Source: Antitrichia curtipendula (lineage: Eukaryota; Streptophyta; Bryopsida; Hypnales; Leucodontaceae). From it: 64,000 nt of DNA. Every line of letters begins with the position of its first letter. Position 1 is the first letter of the stretch. The stretch is from positions 35,588,001-35,652,000 of the forward strand of contig OX579635.1 of NCBI GenBank assembly GCA_951230915.1, read 5' to 3'. The notes under the pieces are model-generated. The model made no database searches and was not told the DNA's origin. It was given only the letters and a program-made list of their open reading frames with translations. The translations under genes and the position numbers were made by a program. Below are positions 22,732-33,768 of this stretch, one piece after another.

Positions 22732-22860
22732 CAAGGCTTTTTTTTTGGACCCATGTCCCTCCTGCTGGCTTCACTACAGAGGCCGGTTTTGGGACGGACG
22801 AAGCCGGAGTGGTCAGATTTCTGACAGTCTGGCGAAATTTCGCCAAAAAAAAGAGCCCTG
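22732..22860. mobile_element. 129-bp hAT-like MITE
   Basis: Ends CAAGGCTTTTTTTTTGG and (inverse) CAGGGCTCTTTTTTTTGG. An 8-bp target duplication flanks it: ATATCAAT (22724-22731) and ATACCAAT (22861-22868). The paralogous copy at about 29,977 has a single ATACCAAT with no insertion. An 8-bp duplication with CAGGG-like ends is typical of hAT elements. Confidence 0.85.
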
Positions 22861-23286
22861 ATACCAATTACTTTGACGGAACGCTACTTGACAAATTATC
22901 CTCCATTTTGTACTAGACAAAATTGTAAAAATTGCTACAGGATTTTTGCAAAAAAGGTAAATGCATTTTTTAGAGTTTTAGAATTTGACATGGAAGTGTG
23001 CAATATTTGCAGGAGAAAAATCAGAATTGTTGGCTACAAAATTATTAGGAGAGGCTCTTGAAAAGCAAGGGAGGCAACTTACCAACTTCCGAAAAAACTA
23101 TTTAATTTACGCCAACCCTAGATGAATAGTCTCTTAATTTACACCAACCTTGAAATATAAGGTTGGAGTTTATTGGCTCTATCCTTTGGATAGAGTTTAT
23201 GGGATCAACTCTGGTTTCTGAATATTAAGTTTTCAAATCCTATCTACAACCACATTGACATTGCACAATGCAATTAGGATTTGTGG

Positions 23287-25354
23287 GATTTTTAAAATTC
23301 CTAATTTCAAGTGTATAAAAGTGTAGTAAACCATTTTAGCAAAGTATAAAAAAAAATTCAGATCATTTGATAGCATAGATTTCAAGATTATAATGTTTGA
23401 AGTGAGAGCAAAACTTTCTTTCTAGCGTGTCAATTAGGGTCAACAAACTGAGAGCCTTCTTAGAGTGACACTTTTCCTCTACTCAAAATTGAGACTCTAA
23501 CTACTGATAATGATAATTTTATTTTTTGGATTAGTTGAATCAATTATGTGCGTTATAAACTCTAGTCTTTATACAAAATTCTAAACCTAAAAATGCATCA
23601 TGCGGGCATGCGGCTCTAATTTGAAAATTGAAGGCATTGTCCTATTCATCAAATGCAAGGGCTTTAAGATGTAACAATGGTTTACGTTGCAACCTACACT
23701 CTCTCTATAATGGCTAATACAATTCCATGCTCTTGATTCCAAAAAAATACTCAAATATTGTGAGAATCAACATCATTTGCATTTATGTCAAATTGTAAAT
23801 GTTTTAAATTCTATAAATGTCAACTTCCTTCATTTTTGTGTACAACAATATTATATGATGTATGCCACTATGCCAAGGCACAAAAAGAGTTTTTGGAGTT
23901 CTAAAAGAAATTGATAAAATATAAAGCAATTCCAAATTGTTGCGCACAAAAGCGAGTTTTAGACATGGCTATCTAAGAATTTACTTTTCTTTCAAATCAC
24001 AATTAATATTTTCTTCAAACTTCCACAGTAATGTGTTATATGTTGCATACTACAACTTTGGTATCTCTACTATTGGACTTTGTCCATTGATGCTTATGGT
24101 ATGGTTGTTTGAATGAAAAGTTTCATACCATACTCACTTTTGTTTGTCATTGCATATAGTGTCAAATGCCAAAAGACTTTGGCTGCCTCTCATATGAAAA
24201 CATAGAATCTTTATGGAGCACGTCCCACACAAAATTGATGGAATTAGTAGTATGTGGGTTACATTGGATATTGATTCTTTGGACACTTTAGATCAAACGC
24301 AATGATGTAGAGTTCAATGATATCTTATGGCACCAAGCAAAGAAATTGCAACGCATTTGGCTTGGGTTGATTGACTATGGATGGGTCATGTGGGATCAAC
24401 TTTGAAGCACTATGACAAAGAAGCCTGATCGGGTGAGGAACATCAAGGGTTGCATTGAGAAGAGATGGTGCCATAATAGCTTGTTTGCGGAGTTGGTAGA
24501 TAGGAAGCCATGTTAGGCACTTTCATGCTAGTTTTGTTTTTCAACCTCCTTAGATCGCTAATGCCATTATAGAATGGTAGTAGCCACATTTTGTTGGTGC
24601 TTCTTATGGTTTCTAACCCAAGTTCACCCACACACGAATCTATTGACCCGGCCCTAGGCCGCATGTGACCATGCCTTTGTATTTCCCTTGTAGTAAGGTA
24701 AAACAACCTATTGTGGTTAGAATTAGGAGTTTGACTTCCTGTGGTTGTTGAAAGTTTTCAATTTTTTTCCCACAGTAGTGCAAGTGTGAGAAACAATGAT
24801 AGCAATTGAAGTATTGTTTTATTTGACAAAGTATGAATTTGCTATAAATTTTTGAAGTGTTCAATGCATCATGGCCCAAAAGAGTCTGTAGACTCCTTTA
24901 GAACCAACAGAATCTGAATCCATCATGTTCATTTTGCTCACTTAAAGCAATTATAGTATTTTCTAACAAGAGAGGCCTAGAAAGCCAATTCGTACAATGA
25001 AATTGTCACCAAAAAATTGGAAGTTCCTAATGAAGTCACTAATTAGTCCATTGGTGTCACGTCAGACATGCATTGAAGCCAAAATCTGAAAATTTGAAAA
25101 AACCATGATGGGGTCATTTCCTAGGTGTGCACTATGGGTTATCTGACCACAATGGTCTGCTTTACCTTAAAAGGTCATCCTTTCAATTTGTGTCAGAAAA
25201 AAGATGTCAAGAAATTAATGTAAGGCAACCTAATTTCCAACTCTTTATTAGTGTAGGGTTATGATATGCAGTGTCCGATTTTCTAGCATTCTTGGTTTGG
25301 AATCTAAATCACCTTACGGTAGAACCACCCATTACCAACCAGACATCCGTATTG
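23287..25354. other. Intergenic, nothing recognised
   Basis: About 2 kb of AT-rich DNA without a supported coding region or RNA gene. Open frames under 90 codons on the minus strand at 24.4-24.9 kb show no recognisable protein. Confidence 0.5.
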
Positions 25355-25620
25355 AACATGTAGGGTGCATCTATTTCCAACCAAGGCTGGAAAGATGTTT
25401 CCAACCAAAGTTTGAAACGTGATTTTTTTTTCCTTTGCAAGGTTGCGACTACAAAGTTTCGGCACATGTCCTGTCCTGATGTAGCGAGCAAGAAAGTAGG
25501 AAGTAGTGAGTGGGAAAGTAGTTATGGAATGGTCAGATATTGGAAGACTCTATACATTGGGTAATGGGTTGAGGCCAACTCTTGACTTCCAAAATTCATA
25601 GTAAATTTGAATTCTAGGAA
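25355..25620 (+). repeat. Dispersed repeat family R1, copy 1
   Basis: GTAGGGTGCATCTATTTCCA ... AAGAAAGTAGGAAGTAGTGA. Related blocks occur at 32,940-33,190 (same orientation) and 35,340-35,700 (inverse). Non-coding. Confidence 0.6.
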
Positions 25621-25689
25621 GAAAAAAAAAAACCATACTAAAATCAGCCATGCCCATCATTTCTATCTTTCTGCATCAGGGCAGTAAAA

Positions 25690-26010
25690 TTTACAATTGC
25701 CCCTTCTACTGCTCTTAGAACATGCGTGGAATTGCTTAAGGTAGTATGCTCTAAAAGCGAGCGGGCTCTAAAACCGAACATGGCACAGAGGTACATTTTG
25801 CTTTCTTCAATGTATCAACAGTGTACATTTCAGGAGGTGGTCGGTTTTAGTGACCACTGCGTTTTAACTTCAAAAATTTGTAACTAATTCCACGAAGGTC
25901 CAAAAAATATGAAACGACTTGGGTTAGATGCCAATTTCATTTTTCTTCCTCTTAAAAATTAACTGAAAATTGTTTCAAGGAGTTTAGGTTCCCCGAAAAA
26001 GGCAAACAGC
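25690..26010 (+). repeat. Dispersed repeat family R2, copy 1
   Basis: Blocks such as AATATGAAACGACTTGGGTT and TGTACATTTCAGGAGGTGG recur in inverse order and orientation at 42,540-42,840. Non-coding. Confidence 0.55.
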
Positions 26011-26016
26011 TCTTAA

Positions 26017-26989
26017 CCCCTCAAGGCCCACGGCCATTTTGGGCTTATAAACATCATTGCGATTCAAGCCTTATAATTCTACATGTCATGAAGGTATCAA
26101 AATCTCAACCGTACAATCTTGTTGTGTGCATATTGTAGATGACGTGGATCAAATTTGGAGTCATTTGACCTCATAGATTGCAAGATAATAATGTTTTAGT
26201 GTTGAAAAAAGATCCTGAAATTTTCCTTAAAACACATTTGGAGGTGAAATTTCATTTCTAAACCTACTCAAATGAAAAAACTTTATACTTGAAAGTGGTT
26301 TGAAATCAACATGTAAACACACTAGTGAAAAAAAATTCATTAAATTAAAACATTGTATTTGTAAAATGACTTTGAAATGTAAAAAAAAATAGCAAAAAAG
26401 GGTGCAAAAAACACATCTAAGGGTGAACCTACTTCTACTAAAATGCTTCTCAGTCACTTGATACTTCTTTGATTGATACAAAATTTTAGCCACACAAACT
26501 AGACAAGTATGCGCAACTTTTCCAAAAACAAAATTTGAAAGCGGACACAGTATGAAAAAGTAACAAGCCGCCGAAGTTCACACTAACCAAACAATGTTAG
26601 GGTTTTGAACTTCGAATTGCTCCCAAACATTCAAAACAACTTGGCTTGCCATGAAAATTTTACCACATTAATTAGATGTCTAGAAGAACAAAATACAACA
26701 AATTTTATTGAAAACAACCATTGGATGAAGGAGATACAAGCCCCCAAAGTTGCAGCTGCAACAATGCAATGTGCTGAAATCAAATTGAACCTGTGAACTT
26801 TGAACGGCGTTCACAAACTCAATTCATCTTGTATTGGTCTGAAAATTTTATCACATAAACTACACTGGTATGCGCAACTTTACCAACAAGTTTTTTTGAA
26901 TTTGGACATTGGATGCAAAAGTTACATCACTTTGAATTGGACTTCCAAACTATGAGAGGCTACTTCTAAGCCCCTTGGGCGTTGAGGGG
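26017..26989. mobile_element. TTAA-flanked element 8
   Basis: Left: TTAA (26013-26016) then CCCCTCAAGGCCCACGG. Right: CCTTGGGCGTTGAGGGG then TTAA (26990-26993). 973 bp. Same family as element 6, opposite orientation, and as element 11 at 56.9 kb. No convincing ORF. Confidence 0.65.
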
Positions 26990-26993
26990 TTAA

Positions 26994-28041
26994 ATGGTCG
27001 CTTGAAGAGCAGATTACCTTAAGTGGTCGCACTATGTCTGGTTTCCTAGTCACTCACTTTTTGCATGATCTGATTGCACGTGCGGCAGCAGCAGCGTCGA
27101 ACCAAACATCATCAAAATTGTCAGCACCAGCACTTGACGCACGAGCAAAAGCAACGACGAAGAGCTTGACTTCAACCGAAACTCTTTTTGATTTGATTCA
27201 TTCAAAGTAGAACTCGACCCAACCGACCGACCGACCGACCAACATTTCATGCACGGTGGGTGTGTTGATCGATTTTCCATGATGTCAAGCTGCACTTGTT
27301 TCAAATCCCACGTATTAATAAAAACAAATGATTGTGAGAAATGGCAGGGGAGAGCAATTTGAAATTTTTTTAATTTTTTTGGAAAAAAGTACGGGAGTTT
27401 TTATTGGAACTTTAATTTGAAGTGTGATGCACAATCGGTCACAAAGAGTCTCTGGACAATCCAAAAAAACATAAAACAAACAAAAATTAAAGTGTATCTA
27501 TGATGGTCATCTTAATATTCATTCTAAAGCATTCACAATATTTCCTCACATGGCCACAACATGATGTCCAGCCTACAAAAGTCACTTCCTATCATGAATT
27601 TACAATCAAAAGCCAGATGGAAGTTTCTATTTTCCTCGATCTTTGAATTTTCATTGGCAAATTTTTAGTCAATCTGGCAAAAAAACATCTTAATATTTTG
27701 TAAAGTAGGGTCTTGTAGAGTAACAAGTTGATATGCTTGTTGCATTTTTCAATTATCAAAATCTCAATGTGAGAAGTGTTTTAAAAATTATTTAGGAAAT
27801 GTAGTCTTGCAAAAAAGGGTCGGAGTAATGACATAATTTTCTTACAGTGAAAGGAATAATGGGGATGGAAAAAAAAAAATTCCTTGGACATTTCTAGTCT
27901 ACATACACAAGTTGGGTCTAGAGGGGAAAAAAAAGTCAAATTTATATTTTTAGAAAATTTAAAAAATATGAGGTTCAATCTTGTGTGATTAAAAACACAA
28001 ATAATCAGAATGATTGCAATTTTCTTGAAGATTTTAGGACT
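26994..28041. other. Intergenic; short GC-richer patch and (CCGA)n
   Basis: A GC-richer patch at about 27,070-27,300 includes a (CCGA)n run at 27,226-27,240 and can be read as an 84-codon minus-strand frame, which I do not recognise. The rest is AT-rich without a gene. Confidence 0.5.
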
Positions 28042-30357
28042 ACAAATAGGACTACATTTTAGTAATAATTTTTTCTCATGTCTTAGGTTTTTCAAATTAT
28101 GAAAGACTACAACATTTCCTTTCTAACAAGGATATATAATTCTAGGCCACTTGTCTAGACTTTTTTAAATCAATGGTGAGATATAGATGAACAAATACTT
28201 TGTATACGACAACCATAAAAAAATGCTTCACATTTCTTCTTCTTCTTTTTGAGTATTCAAAATTATCAACTAAGATATATATTTTGCATTCAATTCCAGG
28301 GAAAATTTTGGACGCACATACCTTACATTGTTGAGTTGAACAACCGATTTGATTAATTGCTTGATGATAGGGCTAGAAGAATTCATTGTGGTCTTGTTTG
28401 CTAATGCATTAATATTTTGAATTGGTTGTAAGATGTTGATCATTGTTTTGGTTTCTTTATTGATAGAGTGACATTCAACTTGGAATTTATACATGTATGA
28501 CAAAAATGAATAGAGTCATGTATGTGTTTGTGTTCATCTCTCAAATTATCTACTTTATTTTTGCAATTTCCATTAAAATGTTCACAAATCTAATAGACTT
28601 TAGAAGAAATTGACAATTGTATTCATCCTTTCATCCCATTTTAATACTTTGGGTAGCCAATGCTAAGATAGAATAAAGTTCTAGTGAAAAGTTGCCACAA
28701 AAAATTTGATTGGTTGTGCTATGGAAGATACAAACTATGGTTAAGTCTAGAATTCATCTAGTCTTTGTTGATCCAAGGTGCAAAAGCTCCAATTTTTCCC
28801 AAAACGGTTGACATATGTAAAAATCTTCACCCTACGTATTTTGTAGTTGATTAATTTTATTTTTTTAACCCTAAAGGTCAGAGACTATATTTTTACCAAA
28901 AATGCTCCAAAACTGTTATTTCTAGTACAAATACCAAATTTTTGAAAAAAAACATTTTTGGACACATGTAACCGTAGGGTCTTGCATTATGTTGGTTTGA
29001 GAAGATGTGAAAAAACTTTCAGAAATTTCCACCATATGGATTGCAAGATAATAGCGTTTGAATTGAAAAAAAATCCTTTTTTTGTCCCTGAGAAATCCGG
29101 GCAGCTGCACTTCACAAGGTCACATTTGTATGAAAAAATGTCCAAAATGATGGTTACTCTTTGGATTAATTCTTCAAGTCAAGTTAGCTACATGCTTGAA
29201 GATTTTCAAATCATTTCAAATTGTACAACATATAAGAAAAAAATAGTAAGTCAAAAGAAATAGAGAACAATAAAAAATATTAGATTGTCAAGAATTTAGT
29301 TATGGACTTGAAAAATGCTAATCCCAATGGTTATAATGTTGTAATAAACAATCTACATCCAATTTTATTATTATTTTTCAATTCCATTGAAAATTGAGTA
29401 AAATAAAGGACTTCAAAGTTTATTTGAAAGTAAAGATTCCATAACTACCCGCATACTAAAACTCCTCATAACTTTCATCTCATCCATCAAAATGGAATGA
29501 TTCAAATTTTTCTACATATATAAAAATATAAAAAAACAATTTCAAATTTTTATTTCTTAAAAAAATGATTTTTTAAGAATTTTTTAAGCTGCCCACTTAG
29601 CAATGAAAATTACATATCATACAATAACTTTTTAACCATGTAGTCACACGTGTAGTCAAAAGTTATGAAAATTGTTGGGCCTTAAAGCTACTCCTTGGGC
29701 ACATGTTGTGTGAAAATAACATAGAAAAAAAAAATAAAAGATCCATTCATAGTGAGCTGCCCAAAATCGCTATGTTACCAAAAATATTGGTGTTTGGTCC
29801 TTTAGGAGTTTAAATCACTTTGAGCCAATCCAAAGTGCTTATTTCCAAATATTAATTCAAACTTTTCAAATTTTATCATTCGTTGATGTAAGCAAAAAAA
29901 AAATTGCATTTTCTTTCGAGGGAGAAAGTTTGGGGCGATATTTGTTTTGTATGCCATTTCTCTCTAAAAAGTCATACCAATTATTTTGAAGGAACGCTAC
30001 TTGACAAATTATCCTCCATTTTAATTGTACTAGACAAAATTGTAATAAAAATTGCTACAAAATCTTTGCAAGAAAGGTAAATGCATTTTTTTAGAGTTTT
30101 AGAATTTGACATGGAAGTGTGCAATATTTGCAAGAGAAAAATATTTGCAACTTACCAACTTCCGAAAAACTATTTAATTTACGTCCAACCCAAGATGAAT
30201 AGTCTCTTAATTTACACCAACCTTGATATATAAGGTTGGAGTTTATTGGCTCTATCCTTTGGACAAAGTCTAGGGCATTGACTCTAGTTTCTAAATGTCA
30301 AGAGTTTTCAAATCCTATTTACAACCACATTCACATTGCACAATGCAATCAGGATTT
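28042..30357. repeat. Paralogous segment B
   Basis: Direct copy of 20,825-23,286. It begins with the uninterrupted target site of the LTR element (ATAGGACTACATTTTAG, 28,040-28,056) and lacks the hAT-like insertion. It holds a copy of the TTAA element at 28,869-29,809. Spacing to segment A is about 7.2 kb. Confidence 0.85.
28869..29809. mobile_element. TTAA-flanked element 9 (copy of element 7)
   Basis: Left: TTAA (28865-28868) then CCCTAAAGGTCAGAGAC. Right: TTTGGTCCTTTAGGAG then TTAA (29810-29813). It was duplicated with its host segment rather than inserted separately. Confidence 0.6.
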
Positions 30358-31539
30358 TGGTTAGACGCAGTTAGAATTTCGGTCAGAGTGGGGGATGTGG
30401 GATATGGAATCCGACCGTTGATCAATAAATTAATATTGTTGTTTACTTAGTATTAAATAGAGCCTCCGATGGTTGTATTTGCTCTTGTTTCTCTCTCTCT
30501 CCATAAAAACTCAACAAACACAATTCCGACTTTAAAAAAAACTCAATAATAAATTGTTTTTCGATTCCAACACAGCATCACTACTGACGTCATCCACTGA
30601 GTGAAGATCACCCTTCTCTTTTTTGGCTGAAAAACGAAACCCAAAAAAACCCTGATTTAAAGGTGAGCCTAGACTCTAGCGCCCTCACGTGGTGGCACCG
30701 ACTGGAACTTGGACTTGCTGCACTCCTGTTGACTAATGAGCCCAAAGTGAAGAAGAAGAAGAAAAAAAGGACACAGTCACTAAGGTAGCCAACCCATTTC
30801 CAACCACTTAAAAGCAATTTACTTGTGTAACTTATCTCGAGAGCGTTTGTTTTTTCTTGAGTGTGGAAAATTTTTCCCATCATCGACACAGAAGTAGTGT
30901 TTGGAAGGCTTCCATAATCTCATTTTTCACAACATAATTACTACAAAAAAAATTAGTTCAGCAGATTATATGTTCGACCCATTCTTGTGGCAATCATAGT
31001 GAAGACCTTCCTACCTCCAACCGGGGCATTCAACCGGGGCATTCAAGGGCTGTCTGCTAAAAATCCATCCAGAGTTGGCTGCAAATGTTGAGAGTCTTGT
31101 AGCCAATCATAATGTGCCACAGAACTCCACCAAGAACTGCGTCATAATTGATCACTATTCATCTCTAACTTCCTGCACCGAAAGCAAACAGCCTACATTG
31201 CCAAAATGGGGTGTGTGATCAGAAATGGGTCGGTTTTCTGGTGTCAAGGCTTTTCTGCTTGACTAATGAGGGTGGTTCAGTTGTCGGTAAAAAAAATTGA
31301 GAGCAGCTACCGACAGTCACCCACTCACTCACTCACTCAAGACGATCTGTGATGGTGAAAAAAAAAGAAAAAAAAAGGGGTGAATGATTTGTAGGAGTGA
31401 GCTAGATCTAGCCTTCACTTCCCACGGCCGACTATAAACTTAGACTGTTGACATACGAAGCCTTAGATGAGCCCGAAGAAGAAGAAACTCAAGAAAGACA
31501 TCACGAACTTCGTCTTCCAAACTTGCAGGCCAAGGCTCA
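30358..31539. other. Region upstream of the decayed gene copy
   Basis: No coding region supported. It includes a (CACT)n run at about 31,318-31,338. A 93-codon minus-strand frame at 30,608-30,889 contains a long Phe run from a GAA-rich tract and is not convincing. Confidence 0.45.
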
Positions 31540-32065
31540 AGAAATTGTCTGAGAGCAGCTAGCTAGCTAGCGACACTCACAGACACACGTACTTGAGAGA
31601 CGATCTGTACGTGAGGGTGGTGGTTTCTGTGGGAGTTTTTGCTCGAGTTTTTGCGTGTGCCAGAGGGGCGACCGTTGATTGTTTCAAGCTGCTCTCAATT
31701 GGAAGTAAGAAGAGGTAGCTCAAGAAATTATGGAGAGCAGCTAGCTGGAGACACTCACAGACAACACGTACTCAAGACGATCTGTGTCTGAGGGTGGTTT
31801 TTGTGCAGTTTTTGTGTGCCAGACAGAGTGGGAGGCGACCATTTTTGTCAAGCTGCTTTTTCAATTGGAATTAAGAAGATCGAGGTAGCTCAAGAAATTA
31901 TGGAGAGCAGCTAGCTAGCTAGAGACACGCTCCCTGAGACGATCTGTACGTACGTGAGGGTGGCTTCTCAGTGTGAAGTTTCTGCCCGAGTTTTTGTGTG
32001 CCAGAGTCGACCATTTTTTCAAGCTGTTTTTCAATTGGAATTAAGATTGAAGAGACCGGTAAGCA
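31540..32065 (+). repeat. Three-fold leader repeat upstream of gene copy 2
   Basis: Units of about 170 bp share AGAGCAGCTAGCTAG, GACACTCACAGACA, ACGATCTGT, GAGGGTGG, TTTTTGTGTGCCAGA, and TCAAGCTGCTTTTTCAATTG. Each ends in a donor-like site: GAG|GTAGCTC at 31,715 and 31,885, CCG|GTAAGCA at 32,059. It corresponds in place and in several words (TGCCAGA..GAGTGGGAGG) to the 11.0-11.7 kb repeats of copy 1, but the unit length and unit sequence differ. Confidence 0.65.
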
Positions 32066-32476
32066 TCGATCGAAAACGTGGGAATGGACACACTCTTAAG
32101 GTTTGCTTACAGTTTCGATCACAAACAGGATGGAGTTCTTAATCTGGGGCATTTTTAGCTGAATTCAATGTAGAGTTTTTGCTTCCATTGCGAGATCATC
32201 GGATAGAGCGAACGAAGTTAAGATCTCGAGCCTGATCTCTCTTTTGCGATCATACTGGAGATCCTGATTAAGTTAAGAGAGCCTAATCTCTCTTTGGGTA
32301 CTACAGCCGACAGGAGCCCATCCATCTCTCTTTGCGATCATACTGTTTCTCTATCACTCAATATAACTGAATGATGATTTTCATATGCTTTTTTGATTAA
32401 AACAATCTTCATCAAAAGTCAAAACTTGTAGCATTTCCAAAATCAAGCATTGTAGTGTGGTTACCGACTGAATATC

Positions 32477-32900
32477 ATGATTAGTGTAGTTGGAAGCAAC
32501 TGGATCAACTCCCTGATGGGGTTTAGTATCACTCAACCTGATGATTGTGGTCGTTTCATTGTCAAGTTTGTAACACTAATGGATACGTGCGGCATTTGGC
32601 TCCTTGCAAGGCACAATCTAGCTACACCACCACTAAGTTTGAGTTTCTTTTGGCAGTGGAGTACAACGGTAGAACCTCTGTTAGTGCATCCTCATGTATT
32701 GTGTAATATGCAATAAGAGAGTTTGCAAACACAGTAGGTGGGCCTGTGAGTGATTCAAGATGGAAAGTTGAATTAAATGTTTACGGTATCTGTGGCTCTC
32801 TGAATGCTTGAACCTCCCTTGATGCCTAGTCCCCACACCATGCATTGAGAGGCCGGTTCTACCTGTATTACAATTTCTTGTCTTTGGAACAAGACCATTA
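32477..32900 (+). other. Conserved leader-intron sequence shared by the two gene copies
   Basis: GGATCAACTCCCTGATGGGG and TCATTGTCAAGTTTGTAACA match 12,362-12,470 upstream of copy 1. The relation shows that the duplication covers more than the coding part. An open frame here (79 codons) is not preserved in the other copy. Confidence 0.6.
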
Positions 32901-32939
32901 ACATTGAGGCACTAGTTGTCAACCACGCCCAACACCCAA

Positions 32940-33190
32940 CTTGTAGGGTGCGCTATTTCCAACCTTAGGTTGGAACTCAAGCTTGGAATCATGGGGTGTC
33001 TTTTTTTTGTCCTTGTCAAGGTTGGAACTAATAAAGTTATAAACACATGCCTTCAAGAAAGTGATCAAGAAAGTAGGAAGTAGTGAGTGAGAAAGTACTT
33101 CTTGAATGATCGGAGTAGGAAACCTCTTGACATTGGCTACTGGACAAGTGCACTTTTGGGGCTCCCAAAATTCACAGTAATTTCAATTTT
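32940..33190 (+). repeat. Dispersed repeat family R1, copy 2
   Basis: GTAGGGTGCGCTATTTCCAA ... AAGTAGGAAGTAGTGAGTGA, as at 25,355-25,620. It lies in the extra DNA that separates the leader of copy 2 from its first coding exon and is absent from copy 1. Confidence 0.6.
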
Positions 33191-33288
33191 GAGAACATGA
33201 TTCTGAATTTCTTTTGCTATCCCCATATTTCCTATCTTCCTACATGGGAAAAAAATTCCACCACCTCGTACTCCTCACCATATGCTCC

Positions 33289-33640
33289 CATTACAAAAAA
33301 TTTCAGCCCTCTAGAGTGCCGCGAGTTTTGCAGGGCTGTGATGCAATTAGGGAAAAAAATAATTTTTTTAATAATTTTTTTTTAATTTTTTAATTTTTTT
33401 GGGGGGGAGATCTGACGTGGTGCTACTTGTGCCACGTCAGACTAGAGAATTTTTAAATATTTTTTTATTTTTTAAATATTTTTTATTTAAAAATTAATTA
33501 TTTTTAAATTTTTTTAAATTTTTTTAAATTTTTTTTAAATATTTTACATTTATATTTTTATTTTTTTTGTAACTGCACCACGGGGGGTGCTGAAAAACCT
33601 TTCTAAACAACATTGTTGAGGGCTGAAATTTTTTGTAATG
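33289..33640. mobile_element. CATTA-type MITE, copy 2, with perfect 23-bp TIRs
   Basis: The ends 33289-33311 and 33618-33640 are perfect inverted repeats starting CATTACAAAAAATTTCAGCC. Inside is an extremely A/T-rich stretch around a perfect 10-bp palindromic pair TCTGACGTGG (33411-33420) / CCACGTCAGA (33432-33441). 352 bp. It lies about 130 bp upstream of the coding exon of gene copy 2 and is absent upstream of copy 1. Confidence 0.8.
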
Positions 33641-33768
33641 AAAATCGCTTAAATGATCGAGTACCAGTGCTTCTACTTTATATAATGAAATTGAGGTTAT
33701 AATTTGTGTTTGTGCACTGTTGGATTCTAGGTGTTGGTGATTGTTGTGGGGATTGCTGCAAAATAAAT

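Larger units (their letters stand above)
20825..23286. repeat. Paralogous segment A, right part
   Basis: Collinear with 28,042-30,357 at high identity (roughly nine bases in ten by eye), from ACTACACTTTAGTAGTAG to ACATTGCACAATGCAAT. It includes the TTAA element 21,623-22,561, which is also in the other copy, and a hAT-like insertion at 22,732-22,860, which is not. No gene supported; the small frame at about 21,040-21,261 (minus) has a relative in the other copy at 28,270-28,503 but differs by indels and is probably not a gene. Confidence 0.85.

Noticed and set aside
27050..27304. 84-codon minus-strand frame in a GC-richer patch
   Set aside because: It includes a simple (CCGA)n run and no recognisable domain; the patch may be a relic of a leader or promoter but I cannot show it.
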